From NCBI GenBank assembly GCA_963931575.1, contig OZ007029.1, positions 620,001 to 684,000 of the forward strand: a stretch of 64,000 bases of DNA. The letters run 5' to 3'. The first letter of the stretch is position 1, and each line of letters begins with the position of its first letter. The DNA comes from Gastranaerophilus sp944325835. Its GTDB lineage: Bacteria > Cyanobacteriota > Vampirovibrionia > Gastranaerophilales > Gastranaerophilaceae. A program made the translations under genes and the position numbers. A model generated the notes under the pieces. It saw only the letters and a list, made by a program, of their open reading frames with translations. It ran no database searches and was not told where the DNA came from. This document shows, in pieces, positions 1-7,521 of the stretch.

Positions 1-156
1 GGTAAGGATTTTCCGCCGCCGATGCACCTGCGCGATGCCCATTATAAAGACGCTTCTAAATACGGGTTTGGAATCGGATATGTTTATACCCACGCTGCAC
101 CTGATATAGAACAGCAATTTATGCCGGACGAGTTAGTCGGGGTCACGTATTTGTAA
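1..156 (+). CDS. rarA: Replication-associated recombination protein A (RarA/MgsA), C-terminal fragment
   Basis: Only the last 51 codons are inside the window; the reading frame is open from base 1 to the TAA at 154-156. The translation (PPMHLRDAHYKDASKYG, then GIGYVYTHA and a QQFMPDELVG block) matches the family's C-terminal pattern: a P-x-H-L-R-x-A motif, a G-Y-G-x-G-Y-x-Y-x-H motif and a Q-x-(Y/F)-x-P-x-x-L ending. RarA is a clamp-loader-like AAA+ ATPase acting at stalled replication forks. The ATPase core lies outside the window and cannot be checked. The promoter of the first pilin cassette begins only 2 nt after this stop codon. Confidence 0.72.
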   Translation, partial: GKDFPPPMHLRDAHYKDASKYGFGIGYVYTHAAPDIEQQFMPDELVGVTYL

Positions 157-158
157 GC

Positions 159-187
159 TTGACTAAAGTTGAAAAATGTTACATAAT
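159..187 (+). promoter_or_regulatory. Cassette-type sigma70 promoter of pilin copy 1
   Basis: TTGACT (159-164), 17-nt spacer, CATAAT (182-187). The same geometry with a TACATAAT extension recurs before copies 2, 3, 4 and 6. The transcript leader to the ATG at 279 includes a CCGGG-TAAA-CCCGG hairpin just upstream of an AAAGGA ribosome binding site. Confidence 0.75.
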
Positions 188-306
188 AGAAGAGGCAATA
201 AGAGAATAAAGCAATAAGTTGTTATAGCCGAATTGACGAAAATAAATCCGGGTAAACCCCGGGGAAAGGATAGAAGAAATGAAAAACCGAAGAAATGTAA
301 GCATGT

Positions 307-1428
307 ATGCAGGGGGGGGGGGGGAGCCGCTCAACCGGTAAATCCTGCACCTTAGACCCCAATGTCATCCTGAACTTGATTCAGGATCTGACCAGCGAAA
401 CTCGTGAGAACTCAACGTCAGTGAGATTCCGGCTCAAGCCCGGAATGACATTAAAGGAAATGACTTATGTATGTGCCTTTACCATGGCGGAGATACTGTT
501 ATCCCTGACGATAATCGGAGTTGTCGCGGCGATAACGCTCCCGAGTCTCACGGGCAACATAAACGAGCGCACATGGAATACGCAAAGAAAAGCCCTCTAT
601 GCCAGATTCTCTCAAGCAATAGCCTTGATGCCGGCGTTGAATGGCTATGGAACTTTAACAGAAGGAGATTCTTCAACTTCCGCAGTCGACACTGCCGCCG
701 AAACTTTTGTTACAAACGGGCTTTCAAAAGTTTTAAAAATTAATAATATTTGTGACAGCGAGCACCTTGATGATTGTGGTATTCCGGCGAAAATTACGGC
801 TTTAAACGGCAGTATTGCTTTCTCCTCATTTCCTGAAACTTTAGGAGCCTATAATGATATGTTTAATGGTAGCTTTTATGATGAGTATAACAGTATTACG
901 TATTCCTACAGCCAAACTGATACGAAAGTTGCCGCATTTGAAACTGCAAACGGCGAAAGTATTGCTGTATATTACAATCCGCGTTGTCAGGCAGAGGTTA
1001 GAACGGCAAATTCTTCTGAGCAGGTTTATATGCAGTCAAGAATGTGTGCGAATTTTGTCTATGACCTGAACGGTATAAAAGGGCCAAATACTGTGGGTAA
1101 AGATATTGGTTTTATTTCAGTGCTTTATCCGTCAGATTCTATGGTAGTAGCACCGGTTCCGCTTATAAATTCTGTCGGTTCAGGTAATCAGCGTCAGGCA
1201 GGGGCATTGTGTTTGAAAACGGATTCCGAAAGCAGGCTGCCAAATAAAGAAGAGGCTGCGGCATTGTTCTATAATAGAACAATCCTCGGGCTGCAAGCTG
1301 CAAATCCGATTTGGACTGGCTCTTTGTATGATTCTTCCCATGCATGGCATCAGAGTTATAAAACCGGGTTAAGCTTTATAAATGACCGTGATTATGTGCA
1401 GCCGCAGGTTTTTTGTGTAAAACGCTAA
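307..1428 (+). CDS. Prepilin-like protein with C-terminal DUF1566/Lcl_C-type domain (copy 1)
   Basis: Predicted surface pilin or pseudopilin-like adhesin. A class III prepilin signal is seen (CA/FTMAEILLS followed by a hydrophobic GVVAAITLP helix, residues about 56-80), with cleavage expected before Phe and Glu at mature position 5. The middle part has conserved blocks shared with the other copies (NNICD, AAFETANGES, YYNP, CANFVYDLNG, GPNTVGKDIGF). The C-terminus carries RLPNKEEAAALFYN, then W-x-G-S, A-W and a final FCVKR, resembling the DUF1566/Lcl_C lectin-like fold. The frame is open upstream through the poly-G tract but out of phase with the leader ATG at 279. An internal start at ATG 460 (MTYVCAFTM, preceded by AAAGG) is an alternative. 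An 86-nt inverted-repeat unit encodes part of the long pre-sequence. Confidence 0.75.
   Translation: MQGGGGSRSTGKSCTLDPNVILNLIQDLTSETRENSTSVRFRLKPGMTLKEMTYVCAFTMAEILLSLTIIGVVAAITLPSLTGNINERTWNTQRKALYARFSQAIALMPALNGYGTLTEGDSSTSAVDTAAETFVTNGLSKVLKINNICDSEHLDDCGIPAKITALNGSIAFSSFPETLGAYNDMFNGSFYDEYNSITYSYSQTDTKVAAFETANGESIAVYYNPRCQAEVRTANSSEQVYMQSRMCANFVYDLNGIKGPNTVGKDIGFISVLYPSDSMVVAPVPLINSVGSGNQRQAGALCLKTDSESRLPNKEEAAALFYNRTILGLQAANPIWTGSLYDSSHAWHQSYKTGLSFINDRDYVQPQVFCVKR
312..324 (+). repeat. Poly-G tract (13 G) in leader ORF of pilin copy 1
   Basis: The leader ORF starts at ATG 279 (MKNRRNVSMYAGGGG...) behind AAAGGATAGAAGAA. With 13 G it terminates at TAA 339-341. The pilin frame is open right through the tract, and the leader would be fused to it with 12 or 15 G. 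This is the hallmark arrangement of a slipped-strand phase-variation switch. Exact homopolymer length in an assembly is uncertain. Confidence 0.8.
364..449. repeat. Inverted-repeat element type A (copy in pilin 1 leader)
   Basis: Begins GTCATCCTGAACTTG and ends CCCGGAATGAC, with each arm internally palindromic (CCTGAACTTGATTCAGG and the CCGG...CCGG half). Related 85-bp units occur at 3546, 7437, 44784 and 51196, and a longer diverged relative at 27243. Here it is 86 nt and is read through in the pilin frame. Confidence 0.7.
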
Positions 1429-1453
1429 AAAAGGAGCCGAAAGGCTCCTTTTT
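1428..1453. terminator. Bidirectional Rho-independent terminator
   Basis: GGAGCC-GAAA-GGCTCC stem with a GNRA-type loop, flanked by A5 on the left and T5 on the right, so it can serve both pilin copy 1 (+) and the convergent gene (-). Confidence 0.85.
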
Positions 1454-2157
1454 CATAACTCTGCAAATTCTAGTTTATGCCCGCTGTCAATACTTGGCAT
1501 ATCCGGCGGTTCCTGCATAAACGGATTTCCGCCCTGTTTTATCGGTACGGTTTGAGGGCCGGCTTTTTTGAGTTCCTCAAGTTTTTCCATCTGTTCTATG
1601 GCCTCGGATTCGTCAAAAAAGTCCTCATATTCGGTTTTTGTTTCGACCTTGCCGTCAGAGTGATATTGTACCTCCTTAAACTGCCGTCCGGTGTCCGGTG
1701 TGTAATACTTACAAATTACCGGTGTATCACTGTCGTGTTCGGGTTTGTTGAAGATCACCTTCTTGGTTACCTCCTTGTTTGAATTTATTTCCGAAATTTC
1801 ATATCCCGTATCTGTCTGATGATATTTAAAGTGCTTATCCGGTACCTGCCCCTGTTTTATAAGCAGGTTTATATATTCTTTTGGTGTCAAATCCGCACGA
1901 AGCACATTGCCCGAATGAATTTGTGCAAGCGCATTAGCCCGTGTACAGGCTGCATACGGTTTGCTTGCAAAATCCTTTGCCGCCACATAACCTTCTAAGT
2001 CACCGCGTTTAAACGGCACCTGTTGTCCGACACTTTCGTGTTCACTCCGGTTGGGTGCACGGAAGTTCCGGTACATGTATGGATATACATTGTACATAAA
2101 TATAACTAACCTATCTTTTCCAGTGCGGCCGGTTTCGCAATACAAAACGGCATACAA
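1453..2157 (-). CDS. Hypothetical protein, lineage-specific
   Basis: Not recognised. The 234-residue frame is hydrophilic, without an evident signal peptide or membrane helix. The middle is rich in K, E, T and Y in a pattern compatible with beta strands (YHQTDTGYEISEINS, then VKYHSDGKVETKTEYE-like text). The C-terminal 60 residues are acidic and helical (SEAIEQMEKLEELKKA) followed by a Pro-rich tail. The first ATG lacks a Shine-Dalgarno; Met21 (ATG at 2097) has a weak AGG upstream and may be the true start, since the first 20 residues look like translated leader. It is monocistronic, converging on pilin copy 1 and divergent from prs. Confidence 0.5.
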   Translation of the reverse strand: MYAVLYCETGRTGKDRLVIFMYNVYPYMYRNFRAPNRSEHESVGQQVPFKRGDLEGYVAAKDFASKPYAACTRANALAQIHSGNVLRADLTPKEYINLLIKQGQVPDKHFKYHQTDTGYEISEINSNKEVTKKVIFNKPEHDSDTPVICKYYTPDTGRQFKEVQYHSDGKVETKTEYEDFFDESEAIEQMEKLEELKKAGPQTVPIKQGGNPFMQEPPDMPSIDSGHKLEFAEL

Positions 2158-2279
2158 CTGCTTTTACTAACCTTATTTATATAAAGATTTTTTTGTGAAA
2201 AATATTGCCATTTTGTTACGTATTCTTAACATTTGAGCAAAAAATTTTTTTGACCGGCTTTATAAAACTTAAAACTCAC

Positions 2280-2308
2280 TTGTGGATATTTCAAATCAGT
2301 TTTATAAT
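2280..2308 (+). promoter_or_regulatory. Promoter of prs
   Basis: TTGTGG (2280-2285), 17-nt spacer, TATAAT (2303-2308), 36 nt upstream of the prs ATG. Confidence 0.55.
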
Positions 2309-2343
2309 TGTAAATGCTGAAAATATGAAAGGGTTTTGAAGAA

Positions 2344-3354
2344 ATGGTTTTACAAGAAACTTTGAAACAGTTAGAACGCTCAATTAATCCGACACACGAT
2401 ATTAAATTATTTGCAGGACGTTCTAATCCGTTGTTAGCCCAGGAAATAGCCGATTATTTAGGAACAACAATCGGGCCTATGCTTGTTAAGAATTTTGCTG
2501 ACGGCGAAATTTATGTGCAGGTGAAGGAAAGCGTTCGCGGGGATGATGTTTTTATTCTCCAGCCGCTTTGCAATCCGGTTAACGAAAATTTAATGGAATT
2601 GCTTATTATTATTGACGCGTTCAAACGTGCAAGCGCAAAAACTATAACGGCAGTTATACCATACTATGGTTATGCAAGACAGGACAGAAAAACCTCCGGC
2701 CGTGAAGCAATCACAGCGAAACTGGTTGCGGATTTGCTCACTACAGCCGGCGCAGACAGGGTTCTGGCAATGGATTTGCACACCGGACAAATTCAGGGCT
2801 TCTTTAATATCCTTGTTGACCACATTTTTGCAACCCCTATTCTGGTAAATTATATTAAAAGTTTGAAGATTAATCCTGAAGATATGGTTGCGGTCAGCCC
2901 TGACACCGGCGGGGTTCAGAGGACAAGACATTTCGCAAAAGATATTGGCTGCTCACTTGCAATCATTGACAAACGCAGGGATAAACACAACGAAGCCATT
3001 GCTAATTACGTAATCGGTGACGTTAAAGGCAAAGTTTGTGTTATGTATGATGATATGATTGATACAGCAGGGACTATAACAGAGGCTTCAAAGTTATTGA
3101 TGAAAGAAGGAGCTAAAGAAGTGTATGTTTGCGCCGTTCACCCTGTATTCTCAGGTCCTGCGCTTGAAAGAATTGCAAATTCGCCTATTAAGGAATGTAT
3201 CGTAACAAATACAATTCCTCTGGATATGTCGAAAATGCCGCCAAATGTAAAACAATTGTCAATCGCTCCGCTATTAGGACAGGCAATTTCAAGAATTCAC
3301 GATGATGAGTCAATAAGCTCTCTGTTCGGGTTTGAAAAAGAAATGACAGTATAA
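2344..3354 (+). CDS. prs: Ribose-phosphate pyrophosphokinase (PRPP synthetase)
   Basis: Transfers pyrophosphate from ATP to ribose 5-phosphate to make PRPP for purine, pyrimidine, NAD, His and Trp synthesis; cytosolic. The 336-residue length is near the class I norm with an N-terminal extension of about 18 residues. Visible motifs are the N-terminal FAGRSNPLLAQEIA, the FADGEIYVQVKESVRGDDV flexible region, the ATP/Mg site around YYGYARQDRK, MDLHTGQIQGFF, the SPDTGG block, and the PRPP-binding loop VMYDDMIDTAGT. It has its own promoter, and a strong hairpin lies directly after the stop, so it appears monocistronic. Window genes pyrE (needs PRPP) and pyrG depend on its product. Confidence 0.95.
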   Translation: MVLQETLKQLERSINPTHDIKLFAGRSNPLLAQEIADYLGTTIGPMLVKNFADGEIYVQVKESVRGDDVFILQPLCNPVNENLMELLIIIDAFKRASAKTITAVIPYYGYARQDRKTSGREAITAKLVADLLTTAGADRVLAMDLHTGQIQGFFNILVDHIFATPILVNYIKSLKINPEDMVAVSPDTGGVQRTRHFAKDIGCSLAIIDKRRDKHNEAIANYVIGDVKGKVCVMYDDMIDTAGTITEASKLLMKEGAKEVYVCAVHPVFSGPALERIANSPIKECIVTNTIPLDMSKMPPNVKQLSIAPLLGQAISRIHDDESISSLFGFEKEMTV

Positions 3355-3358
3355 GTAA

Positions 3359-3384
3359 AAGCGCAAGGTCTAAGCCTTGCGCTT
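3359..3384 (+). terminator. Rho-independent terminator of prs
   Basis: GCGCAAGG-TCTAAG-CCTTGCGC, extended by AA/TT pairs and followed by CTTGTATAT. The next promoter starts 10 nt later. Confidence 0.75.
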
Positions 3385-3394
3385 CTTGTATATC

Positions 3395-3423
3395 TTGACT
3401 AATTCGTGTAGATAGTACATAAT
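3395..3423 (+). promoter_or_regulatory. Cassette-type promoter of pilin copy 2
   Basis: TTGACT (3395-3400), 17-nt spacer, CATAAT (3418-3423), the same geometry as the other cassettes. Leader ATG at 3454 follows AAAGGATG. Confidence 0.72.
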
Positions 3424-3485
3424 AACAATGTATAAAAAAGAAAGGATGTAAAAATGAGAAGCAATCGAAGAGTATTCCCGAGCAC

Positions 3486-3499
3486 GGGGGGGGGGGGGG
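3486..3499 (+). repeat. Poly-G tract (14 G) in leader ORF of pilin copy 2
   Basis: The leader MRSNRRVFPSTGGGG starts at ATG 3454. At 14 G it stops at TGA 3526-3528. The pilin frame is open back through the tract, and the fusion would form with 13 or 16 G. Confidence 0.8.
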
Positions 3500-3545
3500 C
3501 GTACCTTACCCGTAAAATTAGGTATTGAAGACACTACGTCCTCAT

Positions 3546-3630
3546 GTCATCCTGAACTTGTTTCAGGATCTATCCAGCGTTGTGTTTTACCAGTATCGTT
3601 GGACAGATTCCGAAATAAATTCGGAATGAC
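3546..3630. repeat. Inverted-repeat element type A, 85 bp
   Basis: Starts GTCATCCTGAACTTG and ends AATTCGGAATGAC. It differs from the unit at 7437-7521 at two positions that I can see. Its right half encodes the start of the open pilin frame. Confidence 0.75.
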
Positions 3631-4624
3631 ACCGACTGAGTCGGTTCTATGTTTGGTCAACAGGCTGTCGGTCAAGAAATGTGCATTTACAATGGCGGAG
3701 ATATTATTATCCCTCACGATAATCGGTGTGGTTGCGGCGATAACGCTTCCGTCACTTACCGGAAACATTAACGAGCGCACCTGGAACACGCAAAGGAAAG
3801 CACTTTATGCGCGTTTTAGTCAGGCAATCGCTCTTATGCCTGCGTTGAACGGTTACGGAACTCTAAAAGAAGAAACTGACAGTGCAGGATCAACATCAAT
3901 TGAAGATACCGCCGCAGAAACCTTTATAACCGATGGGCTTTCAAAGGTTCTTAAAATTAACAATATTTGCGATTACCAGCATTTAGAAGATTGTGGTATA
4001 GCAAGTCAGATAACTAATCTGGCCGGCAGTATCATTTCGCCGTTTCCGGCTAAAATGTCCGACTTTAACAGTGAATTGCTAAGCGCAAATGCCTCGATTT
4101 ATGTCGGTTCTGATTATTCTCACCTTGATACCAGAACTGCTGCCTTTGAAACCCAGAACGGAGAAAGTATTGTTGTTTTTTACAACCCAAACTGTACTGC
4201 AAATATGAATTTTACGTCTGCATACTATACACAGGCTGTTATGTGTGCAAATTTCGTGTATGATTTAAACGGAACTAAAGGCCCTAATACGGTCGGTAAA
4301 GATATCGGTTTTATGAGTGCTCTTTATGCTACGGATTCGAATGTTGTTGCTCCATATCCGCACATCGGCGATACTTTGACAGGCGTTAACCAGATTGACG
4401 GCGGTAAAGCTTGTAATAATTTGGATAATGAGTACAGACTTCCTAATAGGGATGAACTGGCTTCAATTTTTTATAATAAAAATCTTATCGGAATAAGTTC
4501 AAGCGGCTATTGGTCCTCAAGCGTTGCCGATATTGAAAAGGCCTGGCGTTTGAGTATGGATGCAGGTTATATTATCCCCAGAGATAAGACTGAAAACTGG
4601 AATATCCGATGTGTTAAACGTTAA
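3599..4624 (+). CDS. Prepilin-like protein with C-terminal DUF1566/Lcl_C-type domain (copy 2)
   Basis: Surface pilin-like protein. A short basic stretch VKKCA precedes FTMAEILLS and the GVVAAITLP helix (residues about 30-52). The next 35 residues (TGNINERTWNTQRKA through NGYGTL) are almost identical to the other copies. Middle motifs NNICD, AAFETQNGES, FYNPNC and CANFVYDLNGTKG are conserved. The C-terminal lectin-like domain is intact: EYRLPNRDELASIFYN, GYWSSS, KAWRLSMDAG and NIRCVKR. The listed start is TTG; the frame continues upstream to the G tract, so the biological start is probably the leader ATG at 3454 in an in-frame variant, or an internal TTG. The signal sequence would be unusually far from the N-terminus in the fused form. 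Confidence 0.75.
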   Translation: MDRFRNKFGMTPTESVLCLVNRLSVKKCAFTMAEILLSLTIIGVVAAITLPSLTGNINERTWNTQRKALYARFSQAIALMPALNGYGTLKEETDSAGSTSIEDTAAETFITDGLSKVLKINNICDYQHLEDCGIASQITNLAGSIISPFPAKMSDFNSELLSANASIYVGSDYSHLDTRTAAFETQNGESIVVFYNPNCTANMNFTSAYYTQAVMCANFVYDLNGTKGPNTVGKDIGFMSALYATDSNVVAPYPHIGDTLTGVNQIDGGKACNNLDNEYRLPNRDELASIFYNKNLIGISSSGYWSSSVADIEKAWRLSMDAGYIIPRDKTENWNIRCVKR

Positions 4625-4630
4625 GAACTC

Positions 4631-4652
4631 AGGCAGAGATTTTTCTCTGCCT
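4631..4652 (+). terminator. Rho-independent terminator after pilin copy 2
   Basis: AGGCAGAGA-TTTT-TCTCTGCCT, 9-bp perfect stem followed by TTGCTATTTTG. Confidence 0.75.
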
Positions 4653-4738
4653 TTGCTATTTTGTAAAGAATGTTATGTTCATGTGTCCTTTTTTTGTTAT
4701 TTATAGTATTATTGTGTTATAGAAAGAGGTGAATTATC

Positions 4739-5074
4739 ATGAATAGTGTTATAATCGTCGGCAGAGTCGGACAGGATGCAGAAATTAAATATTTTGAATC
4801 CGGTAAGTCAAGAGCAACTTTTTCTGTCGCTGTTAACCGCTGGGATGCAAAGACTAAGTCAGAAGTCGCTGACTGGTATAACGTTGATGTTTGGGACAAA
4901 CTGGCTGAATTCGCAGGTGAATATATTAAAAAAGGTTCTATGGTAATCGTTGACGGCTCTATTCAAAACAGCCGCTGGACTGATAAGGCTACCGGCGAAG
5001 AACGTGAAAGATTTTTAATTAATGCAAACAATATCCGGTTTGCAGGCGGGAAAAGAGAAGCTGAAGCATTATGA
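4739..5074 (+). CDS. ssb: Single-stranded DNA-binding protein
   Basis: Binds ssDNA during replication and repair. The OB-fold is recognisable: NSVIIVGRVGQDAEIKYFESG, then SVAVNR, the WYNVDVWDKLAE strand, an IKKGSMVIVDGSI block and a basic RWTDKATGEERE loop. At 111 residues it consists of the OB domain alone, lacking the disordered acidic tail that recruits partners in longer SSBs; short forms are known in cyanobacteria. AGAGGTGA sits 8 nt before the ATG. Its TGA overlaps the next ATG (ATGA), so it is translationally coupled to an apparently unrelated metabolic pair. Confidence 0.9.
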   Translation: MNSVIIVGRVGQDAEIKYFESGKSRATFSVAVNRWDAKTKSEVADWYNVDVWDKLAEFAGEYIKKGSMVIVDGSIQNSRWTDKATGEERERFLINANNIRFAGGKREAEAL

Positions 5075-6375
5075 TAATCTCTTCTAATGTAGTTGCAATC
5101 ATTGCCGATGATTTAACAGGCGCAAATGATTCCGCTTTGCAATTCTATTTGCAGGGCGCTAATACTCAAATTTTATTATCAGGCAGCGCAGAAATTGAAA
5201 ATTGTTCTGCAACCCAAACCTGGGCTGTTACAACAGAAACACGTAATGTTTTGCCGGAAGTCGCGTTTGAAAAAGTTAAATCAGTTACCAGAATGCTGAT
5301 TGATAAACTCAGTCCGGATTATTTTTTCAAAAAAATTGATTCCACTATCCGCGGCAATATCGCGGTTGAAACCTTGACTATTCTCAATGAGCTGGAATGG
5401 GATGCGGCAGTCGTTGTTCCGGCGTTTCCTGATGAACAAAGAATTACTGTGGGCGGTTATCACCTTTTGAGGAGTATGCCTATTGAACGTACGGAAATCT
5501 CGCACGACCCGAAAGCCCCTATTTGTGAATCGCATTTGCCAACGCTTTTTGCCTGCCAGCTTCAGGAAGAATACCGCCACCTGATAGGGCATGTTGAACT
5601 CAAAACTATTATGAAAGGTGCAGGCCCTATCCTTGTACGGATGAATGAACTTATTAACGAAGGCAAAAAGTTTATTATCATGGACGCGGTTTCTAACACC
5701 GATATTGAACAGATTTCGCTCGCTATCAAAAAAATTGATAAACAAATCCTTCCGACCGGAACGGCAGCTTTTGCAAAAGCTCTTGCTAAATTATGGTTTG
5801 GCATGAGCGGCGAAAATGAAATTATTCAGCAAAAAATTATTCCACAACTTCCGAAATGTATTATCTCCGGCAGCGCAACTCCAATTTGTGCTATGCAAAT
5901 CGCTGAATTGAAATCATCAAAATATTTTGATAACTTCGCTGAATATAATCTTAAATTTGAAGATATTAATTCCGGTATTAATGACACAATGGTTATGGAT
6001 ATTGTCTGCAACCTTTCTCAAGGGAAAAATGTTCTTGTGCATACAACCGGATTGGAAGATATTCTGGGAAGTGGTGGCGACCAGAATGACGAAAACGATG
6101 AAAATATAAGTTTCCCGTCGTTGATTACGGATTATCTTTCAACACTTGCATGCCGGATTAAAGAGCAGATTGAAACGATTTTTGTGCTAATTGGCGGTGA
6201 AACGGCGTATAAGGCTTGTGAATGTATGGGGGCAACCCGCCTGCAGCTTATTGATAAAGTTACCGGCCCGATTCCGCTCTGTCTGGACTACAACGGTCAA
6301 TGGGTAGTGACAAAATCCGGAAATCTCGGTAATGCACAAACTATGGTTGAGGTTTTAAAATATTTTGACAAATAA
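5071..6375 (+). CDS. Four-carbon acid sugar kinase family protein (DUF1537)
   Basis: The N-terminal signature IIADDLTGANDSA and the FFKKIDSTIRGN motif place it in the DUF1537 family (D-threonate, D-erythronate or 3-oxo-tetronate kinases). The C-terminal nucleotide-binding half is seen as ISGSATPICAMQIAEL and LIGGETAYKACECMGA. The 434-residue length fits the family. Next to pdxA it resembles the DtnK-PdxA2 pairing, in which a 4-phospho-four-carbon acid is oxidised and decarboxylated. Substrate is not determined here, and no aldolase or dehydrogenase partner is adjacent. A PLP-precursor side role is an alternative. Confidence 0.85.
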   Translation: MIISSNVVAIIADDLTGANDSALQFYLQGANTQILLSGSAEIENCSATQTWAVTTETRNVLPEVAFEKVKSVTRMLIDKLSPDYFFKKIDSTIRGNIAVETLTILNELEWDAAVVVPAFPDEQRITVGGYHLLRSMPIERTEISHDPKAPICESHLPTLFACQLQEEYRHLIGHVELKTIMKGAGPILVRMNELINEGKKFIIMDAVSNTDIEQISLAIKKIDKQILPTGTAAFAKALAKLWFGMSGENEIIQQKIIPQLPKCIISGSATPICAMQIAELKSSKYFDNFAEYNLKFEDINSGINDTMVMDIVCNLSQGKNVLVHTTGLEDILGSGGDQNDENDENISFPSLITDYLSTLACRIKEQIETIFVLIGGETAYKACECMGATRLQLIDKVTGPIPLCLDYNGQWVVTKSGNLGNAQTMVEVLKYFDK

Positions 6376-7264
6376 AATAGTAATTACAACCGGTGATGTG
6401 AACGGCATCGGAACAGAAATTACACTTAAAGCTTTGCGCACTCTGGGCTGCAACAATGTAGTGCTTGTATCGAACCGTAAAGTTTTGGATTTCTACGGCG
6501 GAGCGGATATGGCCTGTGAACTTGTGGAAATTCCTTATGATGCTGAAATTTCACCGGGGAAAATTACGCGTGAAAGCGGCGAATTCTCTTTTCGTGCGCT
6601 TGAAAAAGCCTGTGAACTTCGTCCTAAAGCAATTGTGACCGCACCTGTTGCAAAAGATGCTATGCATCTTGCAGGACATCATTTCAACGGACAAACCGAG
6701 GTGTTGGAACATTTCCTTGCTCACAACGGACAAAAAGCAGAAATGCTTTTTGTTGCAGGCAGTTTCAGGGTTCTTCTTCTGACTCGCCACTGCTCGCTGA
6801 AAGAAGTAAGTATTTCGGAAAAACTTATTATTGATAAGGTTGAACGGCTGGCTGAGTCGTTAAAAATCCCGCAGCCGCGTTTTGCTCTTTGTGGCTTGAA
6901 CCCGCATGCCGGCGAACACGGCGTTTTAGGTCGGGAAGAAGTTGACATAATCATTCCTGCTGTAGAAAAGCTGCGTGCGCTCGGGGTGGATATTACGTTT
7001 CCGCAGCCGTCAGATACTTTGTTTTTAGGCGCGGCAGAAAGCTTGAAAAATGATAAAAAACTGCCTTATGATTGTTATATCGCGATGTATCATGATCAAG
7101 GACTAATACCAATGAAGCTTCTGGCAGGTGAAAAAGCGGTTAATGTCACAATCGGGTTGGATATTTTGCGAACCTCTCCGAGCCACGGCACTGCTTTTGA
7201 TATCGCGGGTAAAGGAATTGCTAATTCTAATTCTATGATTGAGGCAATTAAGCTTGTATCTTGA
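6365..7264 (+). CDS. pdxA: 4-hydroxythreonine-4-phosphate dehydrogenase family protein (PdxA/PdxA2)
   Basis: NAD-dependent, metal-dependent oxidative decarboxylase of a 4-phosphohydroxy acid. Visible are TTGDVNGIGTEI at the N-terminus, TAPVAKDAMHLAG, GHHFNGQTEVLEHF, the metal-site His in LNPHAGEHG, YHDQGLIPMK and LRTSPSHGTAFDIAG. At 299 residues it is slightly shorter than typical PdxA (about 330). The apparent start is TTG 11 nt inside the kinase gene, implying coupling. It could be the true vitamin B6 enzyme or the PdxA2 paralogue of four-carbon acid sugar catabolism; the kinase neighbour favours PdxA2. Its TGA stop overlaps the -35 box of the next pilin promoter. Confidence 0.85.
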   Translation: MTNKIVITTGDVNGIGTEITLKALRTLGCNNVVLVSNRKVLDFYGGADMACELVEIPYDAEISPGKITRESGEFSFRALEKACELRPKAIVTAPVAKDAMHLAGHHFNGQTEVLEHFLAHNGQKAEMLFVAGSFRVLLLTRHCSLKEVSISEKLIIDKVERLAESLKIPQPRFALCGLNPHAGEHGVLGREEVDIIIPAVEKLRALGVDITFPQPSDTLFLGAAESLKNDKKLPYDCYIAMYHDQGLIPMKLLAGEKAVNVTIGLDILRTSPSHGTAFDIAGKGIANSNSMIEAIKLVS

Positions 7265-7289
7265 CTAAAGAGAAAAAATAATACATAAT
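7261..7289 (+). promoter_or_regulatory. Cassette-type promoter of pilin copy 3
   Basis: TTGACT (7261-7266), 17-nt spacer, CATAAT (7284-7289). The -35 overlaps the TGA stop of pdxA. Downstream lie a GCAGAGCGGCAT segment and a CCGGG-TGATAG-CCCGG hairpin before AAAGGATAGAAAG and the leader ATG 7356. Confidence 0.75.
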
Positions 7290-7385
7290 GAAAGAGTGTC
7301 GCAGAGCGGCATCCGCAATAAGCCCCGGGTGATAGCCCGGAGAAAGGATAGAAAGATGAAAAAACGAAAAGTAAGGATTTTATCA

Positions 7386-7398
7386 GGGGGGGGGGGGG
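7386..7398 (+). repeat. Poly-G tract (13 G) in leader ORF of pilin copy 3
   Basis: Leader MKKRKVRILSGGGG from ATG 7356, ending at TAA 7413-7415. Unlike the other copies, the pilin frame has a TAG at 7427-7429 between the tract and the pilin, so no change in G number alone can fuse leader and pilin. Confidence 0.78.
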
Positions 7399-7436
7399 AG
7401 CCGCTCAACCGGTAAATCCCGTGCCTTAGACACCAT

Positions 7437-7521
7437 GTCATCCTGAACTTGATTCAGGATCTATCCAGCGTTGTGTTCTACCAGTATCGTTGGACAGATT
7501 CCGAAATAAATTCGGAATGAC
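7437..7521. repeat. Inverted-repeat element type A, 85 bp
   Basis: Nearly identical to the unit at 3546-3630. It is followed at 7538-7571 by a second, widespread-looking repeat (GTCATTGCGAGC ... GTGGCAATCC). Confidence 0.75.
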
